Below are positions 22,336 to 34,883 of a DNA stretch of 64,000 nucleotides, piece after piece. The notes beneath the pieces are model-generated. The model worked only from the letters and a program-made list of their open reading frames with translations. It ran no database searches and was not told the origin of the DNA. Origin of the DNA: Adiantum capillus-veneris (taxonomy: Eukaryota > Streptophyta > Polypodiopsida > Polypodiales > Pteridaceae). The stretch is from positions 97,540,412-97,604,411 of the forward strand of contig CM043963.1 in the NCBI GenBank assembly GCA_014529385.2, in the 5' to 3' direction. Positions within the stretch are counted from its first letter, which is position 1; every line of letters begins with the position of its first letter. The translations under genes and the position numbers were made by a program.

Positions 22336-25300
22336 CTAAGACCAAACAATTGCATCAACATTTTCCCACACTTGTGAGTCCTTGTAGCTTATAGGCCAAA
22401 ATCCCTTCCAACAATTGGTGTAAGCTTGAGCATCAATCATACCACTCTTTCTAGCACAAGGTGCCCAATATTGAATCAAAATATTTCCATATTTTGGTGA
22501 TGTAGGCTCTATGTCTGACAAATCCATGGAAAGCCAAACATGATATATTTATGTGTCACTTGGCAGTAGTATTACAAAGTCACCCTATTGCACATCAATC
22601 TTCGGGTCAAATTCTCCCCTTGGTCTATCTTGCTAAGGTCCACAAAAATGATCAGTCAACTCTTCCAAGCTTAAGAACCTTTCTGTCCCGTGTTGGAAAT
22701 TTATCACATTGCTTTGTAATTGATGATATCCTTGAGTTTTTGGCCAAAAATCTTCATACAACGATGCTTTTGATCTGATTTCTTTTCCAATCTCTTTGAT
22801 CTCCAGTAATCTATCACGGGTCTATAGTACCTTGGTACACTATACCACATCCTAAATTTTGCCAAAATCTTATGTAATTCTTTAGTCCTAGAATCACTTC
22901 CTCATGGGCCTTAACATATTGCGCCATTGGTACCAAAGGAGGATTTCCTTGTGGTAACATTGAATTCCCTTCACTCTCTATTTTCCAAAGATGAATACTT
23001 CCGCTCCAATTTGAAACACTTACATGTGCCTTATATTTCATCACTGGTGTTTTCTCTTGCATAAAGAACCAAAATTGAAGTGGTTTGAAGTGACCATGTC
23101 CTATTCATCACAAAGATAGCCATCACAATATTTCTTGAAATAAGGAATCTTAGTGAGCAAGAATGGAGCTGGAGATGAAGACGAGCTAGTTCTTAATGTA
23201 CCAATCTAATGTGGCAAAGTATAACTTTGTGTAAATCTCAACTTCTCTGAAAAATGCTAAACATAGCATCTATGTACTCATGTGTATGTCTAACCATTAA
23301 AAAATCCTAGCTGGATGGTTTTAAACCCCCCCCCCCCCCCCCTGTTGCAACAAGCAATGATAGGTAAGAAAATAAATATCAGTTTTTATTCTCTCGAGCA
23401 CAATTATCCACTTGTAGCAATAAGTTCTCTAGCAACTTGGAAAATGTTGATTGCAAATCCTCTTCTGCAATTTCAGATGATTGAAAAATAGGCTCTTTGC
23501 CGTCACACTCATGTTGTGGTAGTCTAAAGCGTCCCTTGTGCTTAAAGCATGTAGTAGTGAAACATTGCTCTTAGGAAGCCCATTTGTTACAAGATTACCA
23601 AGTGGATACTTATCCATCCTTTCTAAATTGTGTAAAAAATTAGCAATTGAGCCAATTGTAAGGTTTGGATCAGCTGGCCACATACCATTCAAAACAAATG
23701 ACTTTCTCCATGTCCATGAGTGATCATGCCAATTAGTGCCACCTGCAAATTGTAACCTGAATCCACACCCTTGGAAACAACACATAGTCTTGGAATTGTT
23801 GTCTTCTTTTGATCCATATTATCATGAACTATGCATACATATTTTCTGGTTGAATTTTTGAAAATGTGCACCATGCATAAGATAGGCTTCTGCAACTCTT
23901 TTGTTGTGCCATGTGAACTTTTCTCTCCCTCAAGAGAAAAGCTCTTTTTTCAAGGTTAGTTTTGGCTTCCAATCTTGCTTTGATTGAACTACAAATATTG
24001 CACTTAGAGAACTCACTTGTCTTTGTTAAGGTGACATGTGGGTACTCTTTGTTCCAAATTCTACCAAAAGAAAACTGGGAAAGCTTCTTCTCATACCCAT
24101 TTGTTCAAGTGTCATGTTGATTTCACTTAAAATATCCACTTGTTTGTATTTTGATGGAATTACAAGTTGAGTCTCCCTTGACCCATCCAACATTGTTCTA
24201 CTTTTGTGTGGCATCTTCTCAGAGTTATTATCCACAAACTCATTGAGCAATGCTCTTGTTAAGTTAGTATGTTGAAGTTCCATGCACTTATTGACACACA
24301 CCATTCTCAAAGTTTTCCTTGTAGTGGTAAAACAATGTCTTTGGTATTCCATGTAGCTCATACCATGTGCTACAACAAAAAATAGGCCCATTTATCTTGA
24401 ATTGTTACTGCACCTTCTCATCTTTTTGGTTGCACATGGAGAGAACATCATAAACATAGTTTGTTCGTGTCTTTTGAGATTCTCCCCAAAATTCTTTTTG
24501 TAATCTCAACACCATATTACGATCTTCATATTGACAAATTTTTTTTGCACAACAATCAATACAGGAAACCCTTTGAACCAATTTAATTGATCCATAGAAT
24601 GTAGAAGTTGTTTGTGCTTTTTCTTTTTGCATCCTATTGATGAAAGTGTATCTTCCTTGAAGATTGAGCTGCATTAACCTCATGACTTATTTGAGCGTTA
24701 TCTTCATCAAAAAATACATATTCACATTGAGTATGCATACCGTCAATGGGAACAAAGAGTTGCAATGGGCTCTTATCCAACATTGTTGTCTGTTTGATAG
24801 GCCATTTCACTAACGTAATGCTACCCACTTCAATCACATCTCATTGCTTTCATTTTCTCTTTCAATGGCCACACCCACACAATCAAGACCAAGTGACACA
24901 ATCATGTGAAAACAAATATAAAATGGTTTCCTCATTGCCAACGCACTTCATTGTCTTATCCTTTAAAAGAACCCTCTGATTTTTCCAATATTCTCATATC
25001 GATGTTTTAAAATTTGTGCTTGTTATTGGTACTGCATGTGTAGCTTGTGCATCCACATTATCCTCTTCCTCATGGCCATTGTAGCTTGTTATCAGTATTG
25101 CATTTGTAGCTTGTGCATCCACATGATCCTCTTTCTCATCACCATTGTAGCTTTGCATTGGTCCAAATAAGTTGGAATTCACTATGGTAGACTGTATTTG
25201 ATACTTTGGCCATTGAATGGCACTCCAAAGTGAGCCTTGGAGGGAAGTAGTATCCATTGTAGGAAAAGGAAGGACCACATCCTTCAAGCATTCCTCCACT

Positions 25301-25434
25301 AGTATGGATACATCTCCTTGGCCTATCTTTATACCACCACAAGTGGAATCTTCATTGGTTCTACACACACAGCCGACACCAACAATTTCATTGTCAAATA
25401 CCTTGTGTACTTTCTCCCCATATTGAAATTCCAT
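22336..25434 (-). pseudogene. DUF7869-type transposon protein, copy B (decayed)
   Basis: This is a paralogue of the gene at 47372-50596, block by block. The start (MEFQYGEKVHKVFDN..., 25434) is preceded by an AG acceptor-like site. Then come PFPTMDTTSLQGSLWSAIQW (N-terminal domain like the plant transposon-associated DUF8039), CIDCCAKKICQYEDRNM with RTNYVYDV (about 24.4-24.6 kb), EKMPHKSRTM with YKQVDILSEIN (24.1-24.2 kb), MDQKKTTIPRL (about 23.82 kb), PNLTIGSIANFLHNLERM (23.63 kb), RHTHEYIDAMFS (about 23.28 kb, where copy C has GHTHEDIDAMFS), KTPVMKYKAHVS (23.05 kb) and PKYGNILIQYWAP (22.49 kb). A 16-bp poly-C tract at about 23,327-23,342, stops and frameshifts destroy the frame. Its 3' side adjoins the copia remnant. 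Confidence 0.65.
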
Positions 25435-25559
25435 CTTGCAAATGAAAAAGATTAAATTGCTAAATGCAAAATTGAGTAGAAATTATGTCAAAATTGCATA
25501 CAAAATAATGTTAAAAAAGTCAAGATATAAAGCCACAATTTACGTATTACAATGGACTA

Positions 25560-26960
25560 TAGGCTAGACAAGTGGTGGCGATTGCAACCAAATAATCCAT
25601 GATACTTTATCTTGGAGAAGTGGTGGTTGGACATGCAATGGTTGGGAAAATAATCCATAATACTTATGGTTGGGCATATAATGGAGTTTGAGAGCAATGA
25701 ATGATTGATATTAAAGATGATATATTGGAGATATGATGGTCATATAATGTATCTATCTCTATTTTTATGCTTGAATATAACTTAGTTTGGACAAGTAGTG
25801 GACGTTATGACTCTTTATGCTTCAATGGGGCATAACTTGTACAAGTAGCGGGTCACAAACATTATGCCCCTCTATGCTTTAATGGAGCTTAGCTTGGACA
25901 AGTGGTGGACCTTGTGGATGTCTATGCTTAACTTGGAGCTCAACTTCAACAAGTGGTGGACCTTATGGATATCTATGCTTGAATGGAGCCTAGCTTGGAT
26001 AAGTGGCGGTCCTTATAGGTTTCTATGCTTCAATAGAGCATAGTTTGGACAAGTAGCGGACCTTGTGGACTTCTATGCTTGAATGAAGCATAGCTTGGAA
26101 AATTGGTGGACCTTATGGGTTGCTATGCTTCAAATGAGCATACATTAGACAAGTGATGGACCTTGTGGCTATCAATGACTGAATGGAGGCAAGTGCTGGA
26201 TGTTATGGATCTCTATGATTAAATAGAGTATATATTGAACAAGTGGTGGACCTTATGATTCCCTATGCTTGAATGGATCATATATTGGACAGGTGGTGGA
26301 GTGTTATAGCTCTCTATGCTTCAACAAAGCATAGATTAGACAAGTGGTGGACCTTGTGGCTCTCTATGTTGGAATGGAACCTAGCTTGGATAAGTGGTGG
26401 TCCTTTTGGATGTCTATGCTTGAATGGAGCATAGCTTGGTGGAAATTATGGATCCCTATGATTCAATAGAGCATAGATTGAACAAGTGGTGGACCCTTTG
26501 GTCCTCTATGGTTGAATGGAGCATATGATTAGTGGAACTTATGGTTCTATATCCTTGAATCAAACATAGCTTGGACACGTGGTGAACCTGATGGCTCTCT
26601 ATGTTTTGATTGAGTATACATTGGACTAATGGTCGGACTTATGGCCCTCTATGATTCAAAAGAACTTAGTTGAGATAAGTGGTGGATGTTGTGGCTCTTA
26701 ATGCTTTAATTGAGTTATGATTGGACAATTTGTTGACCTTATGGTCCTCTACGCTTGAATGGATCATATCTTGGACAAGTGGTTTACTTTATGGCTCTAT
26801 ATGCTTCAACAGAGCTTATATTGGACTAGTGATGGACCCTTGTGATCATGTATGATTTATAAGATCTTAACTTAGACAAGTGGTGGACATTTATTCTTCA
26901 ATAATGGACCTTGTGCTTTCTCTACTTCATTTGAGCTTAGCCTTTTGACCTTTCATCAAT
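25560..26960. repeat. Minisatellite array, ~50-60-bp unit (AAGTGGTGGACCTT)
   Basis: Variants of 'ATGGAGCATAGCTTGGACAA' plus 'GTGGTGGACCTTATGGCTCTCTATGCTT' recur with spacing near 54 bp. The array shares AAGTGGTGGAYCTT with the 45.26-46.93 kb array. No coding frame. Confidence 0.75.
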
Positions 26961-26999
26961 TTTCCATGCATAACTTAAAAGTTGCATCTTGTGGCATGG

Positions 27000-27448
27000 A
27001 CTATAGGCTGGGCATATGGAAGATCTTAAGAGCAATGAATTCATGATTGTAGAGATGGTAGATTGGAGTTAAGATAGCATAAGAAGATAGTGGAGAATAA
27101 CAAAACAAAAAAATAGCAAAACAGTAGAACGGAGGCGACTTGCAAAACAGTAGAATAGAGGCGATTCGGAAAAACAGAGGCCATTTAGTAGAACATAGGC
27201 AATTCAACAAATACACAGGTGATTAAGAAAAACCAAAGGTGATTCAGTAGAACATAGGCAAAACAGAAGAAGATTCCGCTTGCGACCAAATGAAGGTTAT
27301 AGCTCCTAAAAAATAGTATCCTGCACCGCCCGAGAGAGTCCTACACATAGATCACATAAGAGCTGAATTGCACATAGGTCTTTCACATCATCACAAACAA
27401 TTTCTCTTGCTGTGTAGCGATCAAGAGTTTAGCAAGGTGCATGTATTA

Positions 27449-27517
<69 letters not shown>

Positions 27518-27585
27518 TACATCAATTTTATGTCTTTAAGAAACCAAAATGATTCTTTGCTTTGGTGTGCCTCCTTTTACACACA

Positions 27586-27623
<38 letters not shown>

Positions 27624-28764
27624 AAAAAAACCCACACATATTCTCTTCCTCACATGCACTCCCACATAGACACAAAAACCCACATAATCAAGTACATACA
27701 CTTTTTTCTCACACAAAAATTAAGATGGAATCCAAACTTTTCAATTACTGCTCTATCTATCCTTCTTGTGCAGGTACATCTATTAATAATATTCATGCAT
27801 TGTATGTATAGACGTATGAGTGGTTGTGTGATTATTTTTCCTGTGTAAAGTTCTATGTACATAAACGTACATACTTATAGCTAAAAACAATAATGTACAC
27901 GAGAGTGTAAGTTTGAGTAGACTTACTTGTGAGTTTCGGCGAGGTTGATTCTTTCTCTGAGGTTTGCTTCGCTATTGTTTGGCCGCTTTCTGCCCAATGC
28001 GTTCAAAATGTGATTTTCATTTTTCTTTCTCAACAAAGGTATTATAGCTTAGTGACAAAGACCTAGTGGGATGAAATGAGAAAAGACCTAAACATAAAGA
28101 AAGAACAACTATCACATTCATTTCACCTAGGTTGCTAGTTACACCTAGAACATTGAAAACCTTTCATGTCTTAGGTTGAGGTTCGGGTTGACATTGAGAT
28201 TGGAAAAGTGGTGGACCTTGCTCTCATGTTGTAACATCTCCTTGAGGCATGGTCTCATATGTTTTCTTTCCAAGTGCTTATACATTGAGGTTGGCCAAGT
28301 GATGGATCTTGGTCTTATACTATAACATCTCTTTCATGCACGGTTTCATATTTTAGGTGGCATACTTATCCTAAATTACGTAAGTAACTTTTAAGTTTTG
28401 AAAGCATATTGAGAGAATTTGGGTGACATATTTGAGTTGAGCCATATTATTCAACTATATCTTAGAAGTTTGAGTTTTACTCTGCCAGAAACTTTAAATT
28501 TAGGCGGAAAAGTTTGATTTATTGTGCTAAATTTTGAATTCAAGGGAAAAAATTCGAGCGAGGAAATTTGAATTGAATCTTGGAAATTTGAATTCAAGTG
28601 GGAAAATTCAAATTGAAGCGGAAAAAATTGGATTCGAGAGGGAAAACTTGAATTTTGACGATAAAATTTAAATTTGACCGGGAAAGTTTGAATTCACTTT
28701 GTTCAAAATTGTAATGAGGTGGATCTAGGAGACACCAACCATTGAACCTATCTTCCAATACTTG
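27000..28764. other. Intergenic DNA with SSRs and AATTTGAATTC repeats
   Basis: No gene found. Contents: (TC)n at 27,452-27,514; (AC)n at about 27,583-27,619; AAGTGGTGGACCTTG units again at about 28,205 and degenerate at 28,300; and a 25-bp-scale repeat of GGAAATTTGAATTCAAG-like words at 28,490-28,700. The last 50 bp (GGTGGATCTAGGAGACACCA...) belong to the same minisatellite family as 45.26-46.93 kb. Confidence 0.6.
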
Positions 28765-28772
28765 GTTAAAAT
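28765..28772. repeat. Target-site duplication GTTAAAAT, left
   Basis: The same 8 bp stand at 45,256-45,263 on the other side. The uninterrupted word CTTGGTTAAAATGGC exists in the nearby array at about 45,501, which is what the empty site would look like. Confidence 0.8.
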
Positions 28773-28789
28773 CTGAGTTGCATTATTCG
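28773..28789 (+). repeat. Left terminal inverted repeat of the hAT-like element
   Basis: CTGAGTTGCATTATTCG; 10 of the first 11 bases match the right terminus. Confidence 0.75.
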
Positions 28790-30027
28790 TTATTCGGGAT
28801 ACGGATAATACGCGAATAATGGGCGTATTATTTGTTTATTTAAATTATACAGCCGTATTATACAGTGCCACATTAGCATACACGGCCAAACGCATAACTT
28901 CTTAGTTTTTCGATCGAAAAACTTTTCGAACGAAATTATTTTTGATCTAAAATAATAACGATCGGAAAAAATATCGGCCGAAAAAAAGAACAATCGAATA
29001 TATTAGTATATAAAGCAACACGCGACAACCAATTTTCACACCATCATTCACAAAGTTAGTGTTTTCCATGTGAGTATTCTCACCAAACAAATAAAAGAAT
29101 AATATGTTAAAAAAAACAATTTGAATTAGATAAAAATTAAAATTCAATAGATTTTAAGTTTTGTGTTTCAAATTTATAAATTTGTTTTGAATAAATTAGT
29201 AAATAGTTGAAAGTTTGTATTTTGTGAAGAGTTTAATCTCTCACCTGATACAAAATGTAATTATAAGAATCACTTGTTAATGTCTTCAATTAATTAACAC
29301 TTGAAAGTGACTGATTAAAAAAATTAGGATATTATCGTTGTGTGTAGAGTATACTATCACATGAGATAATTACTTTAAAAATATAATTACATAAAAATTA
29401 ATTTTATGTAATTTAAAGTTCGATTTTGATGTATAGAGATTTTCTCTCACTTCCAAATGAATATAATGAAACAAAATTATATTTTTACGTCTTGTGTAGA
29501 GCTATTCACACTGCTATGCTCTCACTAGAGTAAAAATTTAGGAAAGACATGTCCAAAAATATTGATATTCTCTTATCTTTATTTGGACTGTAAAATCTAT
29601 CATACTGTGTGAGAGCATACACATGTTGGCATTGTAGATAGATAATCGCTTAAAAGTCTATGGTAAAGTGTAAGAACTTTTTGTTCACACTTTACATAGA
29701 TACGATAATTATCAAGTATTTTAAGTGATTATCATTCTGACATTTAAAAATGTCATTTATAGCTCTTGTAGCTATAACAATTCATAATGATAATCATTTT
29801 AATACTTGATTTAATTGTAATTATTGATTATCGTAATGTGTTAAAGCTACAAGCTTGCACTTTAGATAAATCGATGCAATTTATATATAATCCAATGGTA
29901 TTGTTTTTTATTATTTTATTTTTGTTCAATCATTGTTAGTTCAATTAATTTAATGTTTAAATTGATTTTGATTATGAAAATGATCATTGAATTTGTTTTC
30001 ACTTCTAGCAGATTACTTTTGTGCATC
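28790..30027. other. hAT left subterminal region, AT-rich
   Basis: No coding frame. The outer 200 bp hold TATTCGGGATACGG, TCGATCGAAAAACTTTTCG and related words that recur at the right end. From 29.22 to 29.65 kb imperfect pairs such as GTGAAGAG...CTCTCAC, GTGTAGAGTATACTATCAC and TGTGAGAGCATACAC recur, comparable with words at 44.66-44.92 kb. TTCTAGCAG just before 30,010 could be a 3' splice site for the transposase start. Confidence 0.55.
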
Positions 30028-30538
30028 ATGGTGAAAGGACAAGAGTGGAGTTATGTCCATGAGTTAGTTGCTGGGAGAAATACATCTCGACTTAAATGTA
30101 AATCTTTGGCCACAAGTTCAGTGGTAATGCAACCAGAATTAAAGATTTAAAGTCCCTAGCAATGTTGAAAAGTGCGGGGCACCACCAAGAGATATTCATG
30201 AAAAATTTCCCATGTATTCTCGCAAAGTAAAGTTGATTCTTGCAGCTAGACATAAAGGTGATGTTTCTAAAGATATTCATGCGAATATTGAAGCATCTGT
30301 ATGCAATGAGGAAACTGAACATGTGTTTACCACTCAAGTAAACGATCAGAGTTCTCAATTGAACCCTCTTCATGGACATGCTTCTACATCAGGAGGAGTT
30401 CCTAGCACAAGCAAATCCGGCAGAGCGCTATCCAATGGACAGACGTTGCCTGAAGCATTAGATAAACAATGGTTGCTTGAGTTGCATTTAAAATGGACAC
30501 AAGAAACTCTTCAGTTGAAAATAATAAAATGCCGATAA
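30028..30538 (+). pseudogene. hAT transposase N-terminus, BED zinc finger (truncated)
   Basis: The ATG at 30,028 opens MVKGQEWSYVHELVAGR with SRLKCK, matching the W-x-Y-V/H...L-K-C-x-x-C opening of plant BED fingers, which bind transposon DNA ends. After a frameshift at about 30,105 the finger continues as GHKFSGNATRIKDL, then the basic stretch AKVKLILAARHKGD. Downstream the SGRALSNGQTLPEALDKQ segment resembles the linker that precedes the catalytic region in plant hAT transposases. The frame stops at 30,538, and the DDE core and C-terminal dimerisation domain are absent from the whole element. Dead remnant. Confidence 0.6.
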
Positions 30539-30662
30539 TATCTTGTCGAATAAAAATTACATAAAGTCGATGTAGGTTTGAAATTACAACAAGGTTCTGG
30601 GCAATCACTTAATTGAAAAGAGTTTGATATAATTTTGAGATTACAAAAAGCTTTTGAGTGAC

Positions 30663-31088
30663 TTATGAGTTTGATAGATCTGCTATAAGTTCGTCTATGG
30701 TAAAATCTGTAATTCCTAGCTCAGAAAATGGTTTAGCAACATCTTGATGTGAAGTGGTAGTATCATCTGGCAAAGGTCCATACAATGATTCATATCGTTG
30801 AATATTTGCTTGTGTATCACTTATATCTATTTCAAGCTCAAGAATCTGGCCACGAAGCATGTGCGGTGTTTCTCCTTGGCTGGCAAGGTCTTGTCCTTGG
30901 TTGGCTAATTCAGTCAGTGTTTCTGACTCTTCGGGAAGTAAAACAATAGGACGCTTGCGAGGAGGCATTGGATTATTTGCATTGCATGCTGCCACCTTTT
31001 CTGCAATGCGTCCACGTCCAATGCCAGCGGTGCCTGGACAATCTGACAAATCCACTCTCTTCAACAAAACATATTGAACATAGCATTG
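30663..31088 (-). pseudogene. Unknown ORF, downstream half (split by gypsy insertion)
   Basis: The frame is open on the minus strand from 31,088 to a stop at 30,663-30,665 (QCYVQYVLLKRVDLSD... ending in DFTIDELIADLSNS). It is a 141-residue soluble, acidic-ended protein part without recognised domain. It is in the same frame as 40358-40693 when the 9.27-kb gypsy element and one CTAG are removed; the only obstacle is the TAG at the target site. It contains RGRIAEKVAAC and a basic PPRKRP patch. Function unknown; located inside the hAT-like element, with its 3' end about 125 bp from the BED remnant, on the opposite strand. Confidence 0.55.
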
Positions 31089-31092
31089 CTAG

Positions 31093-31298
31093 TGACGGGA
31101 GCAAAGCGAACCCCGAACCCCGACGGCCTCTAAAACACCGGGGACCGAATGACGCACCTCGAGCCTGTCATGGTAAAGCAAACAGGGAGCACCACCTAGC
31201 TTGAGCGGCTAGGACACAAACAACACACCACCATAACAAAGTTTTCATCCAAGAGAGATGGATGCTTGGGAGTAATGATGAAGAGGAAAGGGAATGAG

Positions 31299-31345
<47 letters not shown>

Positions 31346-32664
31346 GGGAGGGGGTATAGCGGCTTAGTACTTAGGCACCACAAAAGGATGGCGAATCCGC
31401 ACACCCTTCACACATACACAAGCTCACTCCAAACACACGACTAGGTGGCGATTCCACACACCTCACATGGGAAAAACATTGCAAAAAAACATACTCACAA
31501 AACCTCAAGCTTTATTTAGAGAATAAGGCGATGAAATGGGGAGCATAAGGTAGGGGAATGAGAAGGGAGAGTGTGGTAGAGCACATGGCAGATAGGTGGG
31601 AGTTGATGGAGAAGACTCTCACGAGGGTTATGGCCATCATTCTTCATTTAGTTTCCCTTCATCTTCCATAGCCCAAGGGTGTAGAGGTCATGCTCAAGAC
31701 GAGCATGGTGATTGCGGTGATGGTGATGGTGTGGGTGTGTGTGTGTGCACTAGGCACACACAGTGCATAGTGTACTCTTTGGTGATGGTGTGTGTCTTTA
31801 GTGTGATGGTGACCCCTCTTTATATAGGGGAGGAGGGAGGAGAAATTATAGAATTTAGAAATGAAGAAATCATTATCTACATAGGCCGTGTGATTGTGGG
31901 CCCCACTTATCTGGCTGTGTGTATATGTGCCAGAGCAGAAGTCTCATGAGAGAGAGACTAAGAGAGAGAGAGAGATGGGTTGATGAAAAAAAGTGAGAGG
32001 TGACATGGAGACTAAAGTAATTACAAGAGGGGAGAGAGGGGAGTGTGTTCAGAGGTGAATCTGTGTGCAGATGTGTGTGAACACAAGAAAAATCAGGTAA
32101 CCACCGGGTGGGGATGGGTCTGTGGGCACCTTTCTTAATGAAACTGAGTGTGTGTGAGTGTGGGGGAGGTTATTTAGCTACAAGACAAGAGACATGGCAC
32201 CCTTTAGAGAGAGAGGGGGGTATTTGGGTCATGGGATATGATAGGAGAGAGAAAGAGGGGGTGGGGTATACTATTTTGGAAGATAGGGTAAGTTGCATGT
32301 GAGTTAGGGTGCATTATTGGTGAGTTATAATGCATTATTGGTGAGAGGTGGGGTAGCTTGAGGGGAGAGATAAAGGAGAAAGGACAAGGGGAAGAGAGAG
32401 GGGGTTGACCTTTTGAGTGGAGGAGAGGAAAAGGGACACACGGCGGGGCAACAATGAAGAAAAAAGGAGGCAAGGTGGGGATGGGCTACCCCACAGGCAT
32501 GAGGTGGCCTATTTTACCTTTCTTATATATTTACATAATCATACTTTATTTTTTTCTTACTTTTTCCAATGCCTTTTATCACTCTCTCCCTAAGAGGGGG
32601 TTTTCATGGGGTGGGGACGAGAGAAGAGGGGTATGGGAGCTTGGCTTGTGAAAAGCCCCCATCT
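31093..32664 (-). repeat. 3' LTR of the nested gypsy element
   Basis: On the plus strand TGACGGGAGC...GCCCCCATC(T); the last base is T where the other LTR has A. It contains a (GA)n tract (31,302-31,342) that is longer than in the partner LTR, and a TATA box on the minus strand (31,819-31,826). Confidence 0.9.
31819..31826 (-). promoter_or_regulatory. TATA box in the 3' LTR
   Basis: Minus-strand CCCCTATATAAAGAGGGG, identical to the one at 39,516-39,523. Confidence 0.55.
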
Positions 32665-32690
32665 AATTAGCCCTCCCCTTTTGGCTAGAG
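32665..32690 (-). promoter_or_regulatory. Polypurine tract of the nested gypsy element
   Basis: Minus strand CCAAAAGGGGAGGGCTAATTA lies between the integrase stop and the 3' LTR; it would prime plus-strand DNA synthesis. The few bases after the purine run are unusual for a PPT directly abutting the LTR. Confidence 0.6.
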
Positions 32691-32694
32691 GCAT

Positions 32695-34089
32695 TCATGT
32701 CTCTAGCTCATCTGTTTGATCATTATCGTCGGAGGTGGCGGCTGATGGTGTGTCCTCATCTAGAATGTCAATTGGTGGAGCGTGGTCAAATTGAAGAAAA
32801 TAAGTTTTAAGTTGCCAACCATTTACCCTGGTTTTATGAAGTTTTCCATCGGCCTCCATAAGCTGGTAGCTTCCATTGGCATACTTTTTCCTGATGATGA
32901 AAGGGCCTTCCCATCGGAGCAGGAGTTTCTTATCCTTGCGCGTGTCGAAGCGATTGTCGTAGCGGAGCACCAACATTCCTTTCTTCAATTCTTTTTTCCG
33001 GAGATGCTCGTTAAAGCTAAGCCGTCTATGCTCTGCTTGTGCTGCATAATAATTTATTGCTTCTTCTTTGTCCAGCTGCAGTCTTTCCAAGTTGATGATG
33101 TGATCTCTCAAATGCATGTTGGGTTGTTGAAGTTGTCTTGCCATTACTCTGAGACTTTGTAGTTGCACTTCAATGGGCAAGATTGCTTCCTTACCAAATA
33201 CTAGATGATACGGTGTGAATCCCAAGGATGTACTAAATGAAGTTCTGTAGGCCCATAAAGCTGGTAGTAGATACTTATCCCAGTCTCCGGGATGATTGTT
33301 TACCTGCTTGGTAATAATTTTAGAAACCATTCCATTTACCTTTTCAGCTAGGCCATTACATTGAGGGTAATATGGTGAAGAGTGCCTCCTTGTAATGCCC
33401 AGTTTTTGCATTAATTCTCCTACCAAGTCTGCTCTGAAACCTGGCCCTCTATCAAAGATGACCTCTAAAGGTGTGCCAAACCTACAGCATATGTGCTCGT
33501 AGATAAATTTAGCTACCTCTACCGCTGTGATTCTAGTGGTGGATGTAGCCTCTGCCCATCTAGTCATGTCGTCGACCCCCATGATAATGTAGAATTTTCC
33601 CGAGTTGGCCCTAGGTAATGGCCCAATGGCATCGATACCCCATTTTTCAAATGGGCCATATGAGAGAATAGGTGTCTGTGGTTCAGGCATAAGTGATCTA
33701 GTGCCGGCCTTTTGACACAACTTACATGTTTTGCACCAGTGGTGTACATCACGGTTGAGGCTAGGCCATATGAAGCCTGCTTGCAAGATTTTCCTACTTG
33801 TTATGTCTAGGGCAAAGTGACCACCACAAACCCCGTCGTGACGGCTAGCAATTACTCCCGTGATTTCCTGAGAGAGAGGGACCTTCCTGAGTATTTGGTC
33901 CTTGCCCTTACAATACAAATCGTCATTGATGAGTCGATACCTTGTGGCCTTCCGCGTCAGCCATTGCTTCTGTCCCTTTGTTAAATCTGATGGGCATTCC
34001 CCTGTTTCCAAAAAATGCATGATGTTAGGCAAGGCATCACTGCCTTGAAATAGAGGGAGCTTTAGCTTTATTGCTCCACCCACCACTTC
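32695..34089 (-). CDS. int: Integrase domain of gypsy Pol
   Basis: About 464 open codons. An N-terminal zinc-binding HHCC module (HDGVCGGHFALD, then CKTCKLCQKAG) is near residues 83-127. The catalytic core follows: WGIDAIGPLP (first Asp), EVIFDRGPGF (second Asp) and NGLAEKVNG (Glu), all three acidic residues being present, although the usual S-D-N-G is F-D-R-G here. The C-terminal part has LRYDNRFDTRKDKKLLLRWE and GPFIIRKKY, the GPY/F module typical of gypsy integrases. The enzyme joins the cDNA to the host chromosome. The frame is preceded by an in-frame TAG at 34,090-34,092, so it is cut off from the upstream Pol. Confidence 0.88.
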   Translation of the reverse strand, partial: EVVGGAIKLKLPLFQGSDALPNIMHFLETGECPSDLTKGQKQWLTRKATRYRLINDDLYCKGKDQILRKVPLSQEITGVIASRHDGVCGGHFALDITSRKILQAGFIWPSLNRDVHHWCKTCKLCQKAGTRSLMPEPQTPILSYGPFEKWGIDAIGPLPRANSGKFYIIMGVDDMTRWAEATSTTRITAVEVAKFIYEHICCRFGTPLEVIFDRGPGFRADLVGELMQKLGITRRHSSPYYPQCNGLAEKVNGMVSKIITKQVNNHPGDWDKYLLPALWAYRTSFSTSLGFTPYHLVFGKEAILPIEVQLQSLRVMARQLQQPNMHLRDHIINLERLQLDKEEAINYYAAQAEHRRLSFNEHLRKKELKKGMLVLRYDNRFDTRKDKKLLLRWEGPFIIRKKYANGSYQLMEADGKLHKTRVNGWQLKTYFLQFDHAPPIDILDEDTPSAATSDDNDQTDELET

Positions 34090-34883
34090 CTATAGTCTTT
34101 CACTTGCTAGGGCATCTGCTTCTTGGTTTTGAGCCCTTGGGATATGGTGTATTTGAACTTCTTCAAACTTATCCAACAAGGTTTTTACACCACTTAAGTG
34201 AGTCCTTAAACTAGGATTCTTGCATGTCCATGCTCCATTTACTTGCCTTACTAGAAGTAGAGCATCCCCAAATACATTAAGGCGTTGTACACCTTGCGAA
34301 ACGCACCATTGTAGACCCTTGGTTAGTGCTGCATACTCAACTTCATTGTTAGAATGTGAATCTAACAATTGGCCCAATAAAATACCTTTGTCCCTTTGTC
34401 ATCAAAAACCACTATGCCTGCAGCTGCTTTGTCGGACGCTCGCTTGTAGGCTCCATCAAAGTAGAGAGAGTATGCTCCTTCTACCATCGGTGGTACTGGA
34501 GGTAATCGGACTTCTCCTTCCTCAGATTGCTTCTCCTTCCTTTCAAAGACTTGGTGGGTCATGAGTCCCCCCAAACTTTCCCTTGTCGTGCTTTCTACCT
34601 GTATCGTGTAGTCAAACTCTTGCAGACGAGCTAGCCATTTAGTAATTCTAGCAGACACATCCATGTGTTGTACAACATAGGGAAATATTTCATCCGTGGT
34701 TAGAATCACAAATTGCTTAGGCAACAAATATGACCTAAACTTTGTAGTTGCAAATCTAAGAGCTAGGACTAAGTGTTCCACATGGGTGAAACCTTTCTCT
34801 CCTGCTGTCATCATTCGACTAGAGAAGTAGATTGGCCTCATGAAAGATGTCATCGTATCCTTTTGGAGTAGCACAGCCCCCAA
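34090..34883 (-). pseudogene. Tandem RNase H domains of gypsy Pol
   Basis: First module (34,883 down): GAVLLQKDTMTSFMRPIYFS, HVEHLVLALRFATTKFRSYL, FVILTTDEIF and ARITKWLARLQEFDYTI, the retroviral-type RNase H that follows RT. Second module: AYSLYFDGAYKRASDKAAAG (34,480-34,421), then after a frameshift near 34,375-34,390 SNNEVEYAALTKGLQW, VFGDALLLVRQVNGAW and HIPRAQNQEADALA, an additional archaeal/plant-type RNase H with its D-E-D-D residues. Both would degrade the RNA strand of the RNA-DNA hybrid. The first is separated from RT by an in-frame TAA (34,884-34,886), and the second ends at an in-frame TAG. Confidence 0.85.

Noticed and set aside
27452-27619. Apparent Ser/Leu-rich and Thr/His-rich proteins over the SSRs
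   Set aside because: Open frames in (TC)n and (AC)n repeats are automatic and have no flanking coding signal.
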